From contig NZ_AP018694.1 in assembly GCF_009689585.1 (NCBI RefSeq), forward strand, positions 310,001 to 374,000: a stretch of DNA of 64,000 nucleotides, in the 5' to 3' direction. This stretch comes from Aquipluma nitroreducens. GTDB taxonomy: Bacteria; Bacteroidota; Bacteroidia; Bacteroidales; Prolixibacteraceae. Shown one piece after another: positions 26,138 through 35,478 of the stretch; the stretch's first letter is position 1, and each line of letters opens with the position of its first letter. The notes under the pieces are model-generated. The model was not told where the DNA came from. It made no database searches and was given only the letters and a program-made list of their open reading frames with translations. A program made the translations under genes and the position numbers.

Positions 26138-28597
26138 TTATTCCTTCACTTCAAATTCTCCTTTCAGCCGAATATCTTCTGACGAGCTTCCCACCATCAC
26201 GCGGAAAGTTCCCGGCTCTACTACCCAGTGCATATCCCCGTTAAGAAGTGCCAGGTCTTTGGGAAGAAGCCTGAAAGTTACCGTTTGTTTTTCTCCCGGT
26301 TCAAGTTTTAGTTTTTTGAAACGTTTAAGTTCTTTGATGGGTGTGGTAACACTGCTTAAAACATCACTGGTGTATAGTTGTACGACCTCTTCCCCACTGC
26401 GGGTACCGGTATTTTTTACGTCGAGGGCTATTTCTGTTTCCCCTCCTGAGAGTAATTGCTGCGGTTGAATTTTAAGGTTACTGTATTCAAATGTTGTGTA
26501 GCTCAGCCCGTACCCGAATTCGTACAGGGGGAGCGCCGACATGTCCTTGTATTGTTCCCATTTGCTTTTGGAATGGTTGTAATATACCGGTAGCTGACCG
26601 GAATGGCGCGGCACCGAAACGGGGAGCCGCCCACTGGGATTATAATCGCCAAAAAGCACTTCTGCAATTGCATTGCCGCCCTGCTCTCCGCACATCCAGG
26701 CTTCTACTATGGCCGGAGAATTTTCGGCAGCCCATCGAACTGATAAAGGCCTGCCATTTATTAGCACAAGAATGGTGGGCGTTCCCGTGGCATGTACGGC
26801 TTCGAGCAGGTTTTCCTGTAGGCCGGTCAAATCCAGGCTGGCCATGTCTCTGCCTTCTCCATTGGTTTCATTTCCGGATTCCCCGACTACCACAATGGCA
26901 ATATCGGCGCTTTTCGCGGCTTTCACGGCTTTGTCGATCTCGTTTAATTTGTCGCCCATAATATCGCAGCCTTTTACATAGGTAATTTTTGTTCCGGGAG
27001 AAACTTTATTCCTGATACCTTCCAGAGGTGTAACAATGTGCTGTGGTATAACCTGCGGGATATAATCGCCCAACTGGTTCATGGGGGCATCTGCGTTCGG
27101 GCCGATCACAGCAATGGAACCCATATTTTTTTTCAGTGGCAAAATGCTCTTATTGTTTTTTAGCAGTACAATCCCTTCTCTGGCGGCTTGCAGTGCAAGG
27201 TCAATGTGTTCTTTGCTGTGGACAATTTTTGTGGCAAAAGCGGGGTCGACATACGGGTTTTCGAACAAGCCCAGTTTGAATTTCAGTTTCAGGATATGCC
27301 GTACTGCGTTATCTATGGCGCTCATTGGGACTTCGCCTTCCTCAACACTTTTAACAAGAGCGCCCATGTAAGCTTCTTCAAGCGAAATACCCACATCAAC
27401 ACCAGCCATTACGGCTATCTGGCCCGCCTTTTTCTGCGTTTTCGCCATGTATTCGCCCCGTATGGTGCTTATGCCGTCACCTTCGCTTAATACTACTCCC
27501 TCAAAACCCATTTCTTCACGAAGCACTTTTTTTAGCAGGAATTCAGAACCATGCGTTACCACATCGTCAACCGCAGGGTATTGGGCCATTACTGAAAGGG
27601 CCCCGCCTTCTTTTATGGCGGTAACCCAAGGGGGCAAGAACACCTGTCGTAGTTTTCTCTCGGAGATTTCCATGGCTCCTCTTTCAAGCCCGCTGGCTGG
27701 TTCGCTTTGCCCGGGATATGCTGTAAATACGGTTACGGCTTTATCATTTTTGGAAATATCGTATCCTTGTATTGCTTCTACAATATTCCTGGCAATTTCA
27801 GAGCACATGTAAGGATCTTCTGAATATCCTTCCTGGTTCCGGCCCATTCTCGGGTCTCTGTTTGGTTCAATTACCAGCGTGGAAAGCATATGGGCGCCAG
27901 TGCCCCTTCCTTCTTTGGCCACTACACTGTAAATATTTTTTACCATTTCCATGTTCCAGGTACTGGCAATGGCCAGGCCTTCGGGGAAAACAGTGCCTCC
28001 CGCGCACATAAAGCCGTGTGTCCCTTCCTCGGTGTTCAGCAGTGGGATTCCCAAACGGGTTTCTTCTACGGCTATTTTTTGGAGTTCGTTAAAAAATTCG
28101 GCTTGTTTTTGTGTGCCTTCATAAACAATCCTGTCAGCAATGGTAAAAAAGCCACCTATCGGTCCTATTTCATCGTTGTGGTTTCCACGGGCAAGTTTTC
28201 TGCACCCTTCCATTTGTTTGGCCCGCTCTTCAGGCGTAAACAGCCTGAAAATGCATTCCATACCTACTTCTACGCCCCACCCAATGCCCTTTTTATATCC
28301 GCAGGGCATGTTCATCTGCCCAACTTTTTCTTTCAGCGTCATGCGCGAAAGCAAGTCGTCTACCCTTTGTTCGATTGGTAGATTAGGGTTCTTGTATAAA
28401 GCAACATTGTCATCCGTGTGCGCAAAATGATTGTATTCCTGATTATTTACTTTTCCATTATTCCTTTCGGTAGATTCCTGAGCGGGTTTAGGCATTTTGA
28501 AAATGAAACTTGACAAAGTTGACCCTATGCCTGTAATACATAGCATCAACAGGAACACCTTCAAGTAATCTATTTTTGTTGATCGCTTATTTATCAT
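26138..28597 (-). CDS. GH3 family beta-glycosidase, copy 1
   Basis: 819 residues: an N-terminal anchor or signal (YLKVFLLMLCITGIGS), a GH3 (beta/alpha) barrel (about 65-430), a GH3 C-terminal alpha/beta domain (about 440-660) and a fibronectin type III-like domain at the end. The recognition segments EEGTHG, EPNRDPRMGRNQEGYSEDP and KLGLFENPYVDP are present. At the predicted nucleophile position the usual Ser-Asp-Trp is Ser-Glu-Gly (Glu372), while Asp374 follows two residues on. Substrate is unknown. The promoter carries box B (28660-28697). Confidence 0.9.
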   Translation of the reverse strand: MINKRSTKIDYLKVFLLMLCITGIGSTLSSFIFKMPKPAQESTERNNGKVNNQEYNHFAHTDDNVALYKNPNLPIEQRVDDLLSRMTLKEKVGQMNMPCGYKKGIGWGVEVGMECIFRLFTPEERAKQMEGCRKLARGNHNDEIGPIGGFFTIADRIVYEGTQKQAEFFNELQKIAVEETRLGIPLLNTEEGTHGFMCAGGTVFPEGLAIASTWNMEMVKNIYSVVAKEGRGTGAHMLSTLVIEPNRDPRMGRNQEGYSEDPYMCSEIARNIVEAIQGYDISKNDKAVTVFTAYPGQSEPASGLERGAMEISERKLRQVFLPPWVTAIKEGGALSVMAQYPAVDDVVTHGSEFLLKKVLREEMGFEGVVLSEGDGISTIRGEYMAKTQKKAGQIAVMAGVDVGISLEEAYMGALVKSVEEGEVPMSAIDNAVRHILKLKFKLGLFENPYVDPAFATKIVHSKEHIDLALQAAREGIVLLKNNKSILPLKKNMGSIAVIGPNADAPMNQLGDYIPQVIPQHIVTPLEGIRNKVSPGTKITYVKGCDIMGDKLNEIDKAVKAAKSADIAIVVVGESGNETNGEGRDMASLDLTGLQENLLEAVHATGTPTILVLINGRPLSVRWAAENSPAIVEAWMCGEQGGNAIAEVLFGDYNPSGRLPVSVPRHSGQLPVYYNHSKSKWEQYKDMSALPLYEFGYGLSYTTFEYSNLKIQPQQLLSGGETEIALDVKNTGTRSGEEVVQLYTSDVLSSVTTPIKELKRFKKLKLEPGEKQTVTFRLLPKDLALLNGDMHWVVEPGTFRVMVGSSSEDIRLKGEFEVKE

Positions 28598-28631
28598 TTT
28601 TCTAAGATTTTTCTAAGGTTTTTTAAATGTA

Positions 28632-28697
28632 CAATATTAAAAGGAGGTGATGTGCCCGTCAATGTCTGAAAGCGCAAAAGGCATGTCTAAATGAGCA
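28632..28697 (-). promoter_or_regulatory. Conserved 38-bp box B plus promoter of GH3 copy 1
   Basis: The box at 28660-28697 matches box A at 30 of 38 positions and box C similarly. On the minus strand TTG (28660-28662) at its edge is followed after 20 nt by TAATATTG (28632-28639), the same spacing as at box A. Predicted transcription start near 28625 gives a leader of about 28 nt. Confidence 0.7.
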
Positions 28698-28751
28698 GTC
28701 AAATTGCCAATTCACTGCATCGGTCAACCAAATATTGATTAACACTATAAA

Positions 28752-30512
28752 TTACTTTTCTAATAATACGTTTATTTCTTTGGGGGCCTGGTAAGATGTT
28801 TTTACTTGGCCATCGTCCATTCGTTGATGGGAAACAGATAATATCCCATATGGAGTTGGAAATGTTCCTCTTACCCATTTCAAATCCCCTAAATTCGGTT
28901 TAATCCGGATTGTTTTACAGCCTGGTTCCAACACCTCAATTCCCAACACATATTGTGATAGCCAACTGGTGGGCCCTGATGCCCAACCGTGGCATAAGCT
29001 ATGTCGGAATCCTTTATAGCAATAATCCCCAAAATCTCCGTGAATGTCGGCTTTTCCTTCAGGAACCAGTTCATCGATCCGTCCGGCATTTTTCATCCAA
29101 TCAATATTAAAATCTTCCCAGAATGTAGTAGCCCCGAGGTCGAGCATTCCTCCCCAATATTCCCGGATATTATCCAAAGCGCCCTGATAATCACCGTCCA
29201 ATGCCCGTGCTTTCAGCATATAATACCCATAGAAGGTTGACATATTATGTACCCCGTTCTTCGACAAGAGTTCCGAGTTTGATTTTTCAGGAGATACGAG
29301 TCCCGAAAGCGCAAGCAAGGCCGCCGCTTGCTTTGATCCGGCCATGTTTGGTATATGCTTGCGGAGCTTTTCAAGCGACGATTGACAAAGCTCAGTTGTT
29401 TCAGTATCACCCAAAAAACGGCACAGATCCAATCCATTTTGAAAAGCCATTACCATCAGCGACTGCAAACCGGCATGAATGGCGGCTTGGTTTACGCTTG
29501 ATGGCCAATCAAGAAACCGCAAGCCATCGAGCATCTCTTTTCCGTCCGAATCTATTTTAGTTGACAACTGATGTAACAAAGCTGCCAGATACTTTTGTTG
29601 CTCCTTAAGATATTTTAAATCACCCTGGTAATAAAACCAGTCATGCTGGATGAGTATCCACCATATTGAGTATGAGCTAATGGTATTCATCCAGTCAGGA
29701 AGCGGGGTCTGGTCCCGGATCAAATCAAGACTTTTAGGCACAACTTCATTGAACCCAAATACTGAATTAATTGTCATTACTTCAGGGTGCATATCTCCAA
29801 TCCAGACTAAACGATCACGCTTGATGCCGTCCCACAAATAGTCCTGCATGTTTAAATGAACGGTATAAGCCCCTGTCATCCATATACTATTTAATCGTTC
29901 ATCGCTGGAGATGAATGATCCGAGGTAAGGTATGTCCAGGTATGAAAAGGAGGCGCTGATTTCTTTTATCTCAATGCTTTTGTCCGGGTCGATCAAATCG
30001 ATCCGAACAAAGCGAAATCCCGTGTTCCCAACCTCAATACCTCCCAGCCAGGGCATAGAAATAACAAAATCGCGCATAGCATGGTCGTTCGTCGCATTAT
30101 TTTGGCCTATATCACTCATTGCCTCGCTTACCGATTCACCAAAACGAATACGCACCCTTCCCATTTGTTTATCATTTCCAATCGATGTAATTATCGAAAG
30201 CCCTCCGTGAATCTCTCTGCCAAAGTCAAGTAAAATACCAGGATACGAATCCCCGTGACTAACCAATTTGAGGTATTCCCCTTTGATTAATTCAGGTTGG
30301 CCATTACCGGGATTTAAAATGGCATTGGCATTTTTTACTTGATTACCTGACTTATCTGAAGTCCACACAATCCTTTGGGGCGAAAGATATTTCCTCACGA
30401 TTTTGGTCGATCGGGTCTTAAGGAGCGAATCGTCCTTAAAAAACGCTGGTAACTGCGCATTTACCTCGAAGGCGAGCATTGATAAAAGGATAAAAACTAT
30501 ACATTTATTCAT
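28752..30512 (-). CDS. GH78-type alpha-L-rhamnosidase, short form
   Basis: 586 residues with a signal peptide (VFILLSMLAFEVNA). It has the beta-sandwich segment GILLDFGREIHGGLSII and the (alpha/alpha)6 toroid beginning near residue 200, with DGIKRDRLVWIGDMHPE matching the GH78 active-site loop, and the end GPTSWLSQYVLGIEVLEPG plus a C-terminal beta domain. Relative to classical GH78 it lacks some N-terminal domains. The likely role is removal of alpha-L-rhamnose; specificity is inferred. Its 3' end lies 155 bp from GH3 copy 1, with box B in between. Confidence 0.82.
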   Translation of the reverse strand: MNKCIVFILLSMLAFEVNAQLPAFFKDDSLLKTRSTKIVRKYLSPQRIVWTSDKSGNQVKNANAILNPGNGQPELIKGEYLKLVSHGDSYPGILLDFGREIHGGLSIITSIGNDKQMGRVRIRFGESVSEAMSDIGQNNATNDHAMRDFVISMPWLGGIEVGNTGFRFVRIDLIDPDKSIEIKEISASFSYLDIPYLGSFISSDERLNSIWMTGAYTVHLNMQDYLWDGIKRDRLVWIGDMHPEVMTINSVFGFNEVVPKSLDLIRDQTPLPDWMNTISSYSIWWILIQHDWFYYQGDLKYLKEQQKYLAALLHQLSTKIDSDGKEMLDGLRFLDWPSSVNQAAIHAGLQSLMVMAFQNGLDLCRFLGDTETTELCQSSLEKLRKHIPNMAGSKQAAALLALSGLVSPEKSNSELLSKNGVHNMSTFYGYYMLKARALDGDYQGALDNIREYWGGMLDLGATTFWEDFNIDWMKNAGRIDELVPEGKADIHGDFGDYCYKGFRHSLCHGWASGPTSWLSQYVLGIEVLEPGCKTIRIKPNLGDLKWVRGTFPTPYGILSVSHQRMDDGQVKTSYQAPKEINVLLEK

Positions 30513-30604
30513 AAGTTTTATTTTTTAAGTTATAAAAAAGCGGGCAATTATTAAATTTGAGTTATGCCCAATCGTTTAAAACTCCACTGTAAAATCAGAT
30601 TTTG

Positions 30605-33034
30605 CTATTCATTTTCTAAAGTAATCATTTCCTTTCCAGCTAAAAGAAATGCTCCGGAGGCATATACATGCCATTGATACTCAAAAAAAGGATAAGGAGA
30701 ACCTGCCACTTGCTGTACGTATCCAAGCCGGCCATTCTGATTAACATTGCGACAAAGAGCAGACCATGCCTTTTCAACATTTACCTGGTATTTTTTCCCT
30801 AATAACCCGTTATTGATCCCCCACGCAAGGGCATAGGTAATCAACGCGCTACTGCTGGATTCCCCAATATTTAAATATTCTGGGTCCAACAGGCTCACCC
30901 TCCACAGCCCATCATCTCCCTGAAGCCTGATTAATTTTTCAGCCATTTCCCTGTATTGCTGTTCAAATGCCTTTCTATTTCGATAATCCCCGGGCATCAA
31001 CGATAAAACCCGTGCTAAACCAGCAACGACCCATCCATTTCCTCTTGCCCAAAATATTTTTCTGTTATTTGCAGATCTCTCCTCAAAATACCGGTCGTCC
31101 CGATAGTACAGGGAATCGTCTTTTGAATATAAATAGTCAGAAGTTTTCCACCACTGAGCATCCAAATATTCTAAATATTTTATTTCACCGGTCACTTTCC
31201 ACATGTGGGCAAATGAAGGGGGCGCCATAAAAAGGGCATCACACCATGACCACCACTTAAAACGGTCTCGGTTTTTATCAAAACGAACATCGGTTTTTTC
31301 TTGCGAGGCAACTTCCAGGTTATAGTCAACTACCTTTTTTGCATGATCAATCCTGATTGGACTTTTGTCCAATTGATACAGCCACGCCCATGAATCAATA
31401 ATTAGTAACTGATCGGCATGAAGATATTCATCCATAGTATGCCACCTCTTTGACTGGCCAATATTGATCAGTTCGTCTTTATACTTGTCGTCATGGTTTA
31501 CTTCATACAAAGCTCTTAACCCGACATAAAAGGTACCATAATGCCAATCGATATTCTTCAGGTCATAGATAGGATTAGCCAATTGCCAATCGGCCACACG
31601 TCTCATAATACTGGCAACAGAGCCTTTTTTCAAAGTACTCTTCACCAGTGGAGAAACCAGGTTCATCTTGATCGATGAGTGAAACCTGTCTTTAAAATTA
31701 TCCGGAAGGTTTTCCGGCTCTTGTTTACCTTTACTGCCTCCGTAATTGGTGTTCTGCATCCACAATACTTGCAATGGATTCCCATCTTTTGCATTCAGGA
31801 CCGGGCACGGCCTAATGTTATCTTTGGTGGATCCATTGGTGATCTTTGCAATTTCCCAGGATGCTCCTAAGTCTGGGGTCGACCACTTGTCAATTTCAAA
31901 AATACTGTCACGTTTTACCGAAAAATAGACGGTGTTTGGAGATTCATGGTCGATACTGATTCCTCCGGAATAATATTTACACGGATGGAATGAACCTTCA
32001 TCCACAGGGGGCAGAAATCCTTGGGTAATTAATAAATTAGATTTTGCCCATATTTTACCATTCCACCGCGCATAGGAATAAACGTGAGTCGAATCATTGG
32101 GGAAATTCATATACGCAATTACCGGGCTTCCATGGTCATCTTGTGCAATATCACAACCTTCTACGGCAATTTCGTTATTTTTTATCGCATCGTAAACGAT
32201 GTCCAGCTTATCCGGATTGATCGGCAGTTTTTTAACTTGTTGCCCGTGGATTGTAAAGAAATGGCCACCTTGATAATACAAGTAATTCATGAAATTACGC
32301 CCTTTATTATTGGGCGATTCGTGGGTAAAAAGAAGATGGACTTTATCCTTGCCATTTGAGTGTAATTTCAGATCGGTTTTCCAGTTTTCGCTTTTTCCCC
32401 CATAATCAAAAAACCATTGGAATCCTGACCAGGTCTCCCCATCATCGTCAGAATACGAATAACCCGACTTTCCGATTGTTCCACTGATAAAAACGTAAAT
32501 TCTTCCATTCTCCTGAGGCAGCATGACCGGGATAATTGAAATATAGTGATCTTTCTTCTGATCGGCGCTATCCATTTTATCCCCCGGTACACGAATTACT
32601 TTTAAATCCGACCATTCGCTTATCTCTTCGTGGCTGTTTGCCCTGATCATGGAAATGGCTGTTCCTCCAGGTTGAGAAAAAAAGACGATTAGCCTCCCAT
32701 GCTTATCAAAAGTTAAAGCAGGCGCATAACGATCATTTATTTGTAAGCTGTCATGTAAAGTTTTCGATTGTATATCTCCGGTTTTATGATCATAACAGGC
32801 AACATGTATGTCTCCATAATTATCAATCCATCCGCTATATGTCCGTTGATGGTTACCTTCATAATGAATTGCCCGTGGACTGGAATCCATGTTCCACATG
32901 CCGTTGAAAGTAAACGACAGGTAAGATTCAGAATCATTGCCCCCAGGTGTCAAAAATATTTGTTTGGACAAAGGCTGGGAAAAGGCAACCTGAATCATCG
33001 ACAGGTAAAATACGATTAAATTGATTCGTTTCAT
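30605..33034 (-). CDS. BNR_4 seven-bladed propeller fused to GH105 unsaturated-uronyl hydrolase
   Basis: 809 residues with signal peptide. Residues about 20-465 form a BNR_4-type propeller (YSGWIDNYGDIHVACYDH, DRYAPALTFDKHGRLIVFFS, SDDDGETWSG). This is the fold of PL24/PL25 ulvan lyases and of the GH145-type rhamnose-glucuronate enzyme. From about 465 comes a GH105 toroid (WWSWCDALFMAPPSFAHM, WARGNGWVVAGLARVL). GH105 removes 4,5-unsaturated uronic acid left by lyases, so the fusion couples backbone cleavage with end trimming. Which propeller activity applies cannot be decided here. It lies between the two rhamnosidase genes. Confidence 0.85.
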   Translation of the reverse strand: MKRINLIVFYLSMIQVAFSQPLSKQIFLTPGGNDSESYLSFTFNGMWNMDSSPRAIHYEGNHQRTYSGWIDNYGDIHVACYDHKTGDIQSKTLHDSLQINDRYAPALTFDKHGRLIVFFSQPGGTAISMIRANSHEEISEWSDLKVIRVPGDKMDSADQKKDHYISIIPVMLPQENGRIYVFISGTIGKSGYSYSDDDGETWSGFQWFFDYGGKSENWKTDLKLHSNGKDKVHLLFTHESPNNKGRNFMNYLYYQGGHFFTIHGQQVKKLPINPDKLDIVYDAIKNNEIAVEGCDIAQDDHGSPVIAYMNFPNDSTHVYSYARWNGKIWAKSNLLITQGFLPPVDEGSFHPCKYYSGGISIDHESPNTVYFSVKRDSIFEIDKWSTPDLGASWEIAKITNGSTKDNIRPCPVLNAKDGNPLQVLWMQNTNYGGSKGKQEPENLPDNFKDRFHSSIKMNLVSPLVKSTLKKGSVASIMRRVADWQLANPIYDLKNIDWHYGTFYVGLRALYEVNHDDKYKDELINIGQSKRWHTMDEYLHADQLLIIDSWAWLYQLDKSPIRIDHAKKVVDYNLEVASQEKTDVRFDKNRDRFKWWSWCDALFMAPPSFAHMWKVTGEIKYLEYLDAQWWKTSDYLYSKDDSLYYRDDRYFEERSANNRKIFWARGNGWVVAGLARVLSLMPGDYRNRKAFEQQYREMAEKLIRLQGDDGLWRVSLLDPEYLNIGESSSSALITYALAWGINNGLLGKKYQVNVEKAWSALCRNVNQNGRLGYVQQVAGSPYPFFEYQWHVYASGAFLLAGKEMITLENE

Positions 33035-33070
33035 GGTTATTGTTTTGTGAGCTTGAATACCGAATATTTT

Positions 33071-35461
33071 CTACTCTATTTTGATATTGGTTGTGTTTAT
33101 AAGGTCTATTTTCTGGTTGTTCCAAATGAACGTTCCTTTCAGGTTTTGAGGCAGTTCTATTGAACCTTTCAGGCCATTGTCCCCTGTTCTTTCCAGATGA
33201 AAATATATGGCGCCCAGCGGATGGGGCATTTGGCCGTTAATCCATTTTAAACTGCCCAACGCAGGCTCAATAACTACTTCTTTGAAACCAGGTTTCGACG
33301 GGCGGATACCGGCGACCAGAGCCAGGAATTCGTAATTGGGACTGGCGCTCCAGGCATGGCAATCGGATCTCGTTGGATCGGGCCGTTCAGCAAACGTGGT
33401 CAGTCCTTCTTTCAGCATATCCTTCCATAAATCGAGTGTTTGAAGGTACGTGCCGCCCATGCCGGCTTTTTGCAGGGCCCGGGTAAGGTAGAACCGGAAA
33501 TACATCGTTGCTTTGATCAAATGATCGTCTTTTTGAATACGTTCCAGCATTTCCTTTTGTTCGCCCGATGGGATGGCATCGGTAAGAGCGCCAAATATCT
33601 GGGCATGCATGGAATATTCTGTTTGGTCGGGAGTGTCGGCAATATACCCGTTGTGCTGGTTTTTACACTTTCCCGTAACCGCGTTTACCAGCGAATTGGC
33701 AATTGAGCGGTAATATCCGCCGTTCATCTTATAATTGTCGAGAAGCTCGGCAGCATGCCTGGCCGAATAAGCAAGATGAAGGGTTAAAATGGAAGATTGC
33801 CCCTCTGCCCCGCCTTTGGGGACGCCTCCCACACCTTTTTCAATATTCCATTCCCATTCGTCGGGCCAATCCACAAAATTCCAATAGGGAACCTTTCCCA
33901 GTAAACCTGTTTTTGGATCGATGTGATCAATAAACCAATCCAAGATACTTTTCACGCCGTTCAGTTTGCTTCTTACAAAAACAGAGTCGTCGCGTAACAT
34001 CCAATAGTCGTGTACCATATCGACCCAAAACAGCGAATAAGGAGGGATAACCTGTGGTACCGCGGCCGGGTACCGGCTCATGGTAAGCCCTTCGCTGAAA
34101 CGCGAGTCACCGAACATCTGGATGGCTTGCCTGGCTAACCGGTCATCACCTGAAACATAAAGAGAGATTAATGCCTGGATACGGGTATCGCCAACATATT
34201 GAAGCTGCTCGTAATAAGGGCAATCGAAATAGGTTTCGTTGGCGCAAAGACGGGCGGTTTGCCAGCCTGTATCCCAAATGCCGTCGAGTGTTTTGTCGTC
34301 CGATTCAAATACGGCTTTTTTTTCCAGCGGGTAGGCCGTGAATACGCTTCGGACATCGTTGATTTTTAAGGTCTGGCCGGCTGTTTTTATTTCAACCTGA
34401 ACGTATCGCCAGGTACGGAACCACAGTGTTTTAAACATTCGGTTGTCGCCGCCGTCGGGCATAAAATAATCGGAATAACCAATCACATGCTTTCCTTCGA
34501 TCTCGTTCCGGTTCCCTTTTTTATAATTGTTATCGAACATGGCTTCGGCATAGGTAAATTTGATTTCGCTCCCTTTGCCTCCTGATGTGATCATTTCGGG
34601 GTAGGCTGTTGTTAAAATGCCCTGGTCGATAAGAAACTGGACTTTCTGGTTGGGTTTTATTTCAAGAGGCTGGGTTCCTTTCAAAAAATTTGCCGGGACA
34701 TTCAACCCTTCACTTCTGCGTATCGATGAAAACCGCTGGGGTTTCATTTCCATGAAGGGTATTTCGCGTGGCGCCAGGCCCCAGTTAATGCTGGTACCAG
34801 CTACCCTGGGTTGCCCTAAGGTTATTTCTGCCGACTGTTCCCATGTTTTATCGTCGAATGACAATTCATTCCAGCCCCAGAGGTATTTTTCGCCGTTGAT
34901 GCGAACACAGGGCCCCACAACGATGTATTGTTTGTCGGGTGTTTTACCACTTTCGGGAGTGTATGCCCAATCGCGTATAACTTTCCAGCTTTTATTTGTA
35001 TTGATTATGTTTTCGGCTTCGGAATTGCCCTGGAGGATGAACCCTGTTTGTATTGAAAATTGGGCCGCCGGTTTAAATTGGGCATAATTCCATACTTCGG
35101 CAGCAATAACGTTTTTACCGGGTACCAAGTAGGGGGCAATATCAACTGTTTCGAAACGCCAGTGAAGCAGGTCTCCCCTGCTTGGGCCGAGGCATACAAA
35201 TTGTCCGTTAACGTACAATTTATAACGGTTGTCGGCCGAAACATGAACAATAAACTGCCCGGGCTTTTTATCGAGCATAATTGTTTTCCTGAAATGATAA
35301 ACCCCATAGGTAACCGGCGATTCGGTGGGATGGTTAATCCAGTAAGCGGCCCAGCGCCCGGTTAATAGTTCAGGGTTAATCCTATTGGTGGTTGCTTTTT
35401 GTGAAAAACCCGGTAAGGCCAACAAGAAAGAAAACAAAGCAAAAAGGGTTTTAGTATTCAT
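33071..35461 (-). CDS. GH78-type alpha-L-rhamnosidase, long form
   Basis: 796 residues with signal peptide (LFALFSFLLALPGFS). An N-terminal jelly-roll with IMLDKKPGQFIVHVSADNRYKLYVNGQFV and the (alpha/alpha)6 barrel with CPYYEQLQYVGDTRIQ are clear GH78 features, as is the C-terminal domain starting GFKEVVIEPALGSLKWINGQ. All key parts of the family are present and length is normal. It should release alpha-L-rhamnose, or act on a related linkage. It lies 17 bp before the DUF4380 gene in the mRNA order and 36 bp after the fusion gene. Confidence 0.87.
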   Translation of the reverse strand: MNTKTLFALFSFLLALPGFSQKATTNRINPELLTGRWAAYWINHPTESPVTYGVYHFRKTIMLDKKPGQFIVHVSADNRYKLYVNGQFVCLGPSRGDLLHWRFETVDIAPYLVPGKNVIAAEVWNYAQFKPAAQFSIQTGFILQGNSEAENIINTNKSWKVIRDWAYTPESGKTPDKQYIVVGPCVRINGEKYLWGWNELSFDDKTWEQSAEITLGQPRVAGTSINWGLAPREIPFMEMKPQRFSSIRRSEGLNVPANFLKGTQPLEIKPNQKVQFLIDQGILTTAYPEMITSGGKGSEIKFTYAEAMFDNNYKKGNRNEIEGKHVIGYSDYFMPDGGDNRMFKTLWFRTWRYVQVEIKTAGQTLKINDVRSVFTAYPLEKKAVFESDDKTLDGIWDTGWQTARLCANETYFDCPYYEQLQYVGDTRIQALISLYVSGDDRLARQAIQMFGDSRFSEGLTMSRYPAAVPQVIPPYSLFWVDMVHDYWMLRDDSVFVRSKLNGVKSILDWFIDHIDPKTGLLGKVPYWNFVDWPDEWEWNIEKGVGGVPKGGAEGQSSILTLHLAYSARHAAELLDNYKMNGGYYRSIANSLVNAVTGKCKNQHNGYIADTPDQTEYSMHAQIFGALTDAIPSGEQKEMLERIQKDDHLIKATMYFRFYLTRALQKAGMGGTYLQTLDLWKDMLKEGLTTFAERPDPTRSDCHAWSASPNYEFLALVAGIRPSKPGFKEVVIEPALGSLKWINGQMPHPLGAIYFHLERTGDNGLKGSIELPQNLKGTFIWNNQKIDLINTTNIKIE

Positions 35462-35478
35462 GGGTGTAGTTTTAGCTT

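Noticed and set aside
20018-30577. A 14-nt string (TATGCCCAATCGTT) near 20020 and again near 30563
   Set aside because: The match does not extend, and both places have different surroundings. Treated as chance.
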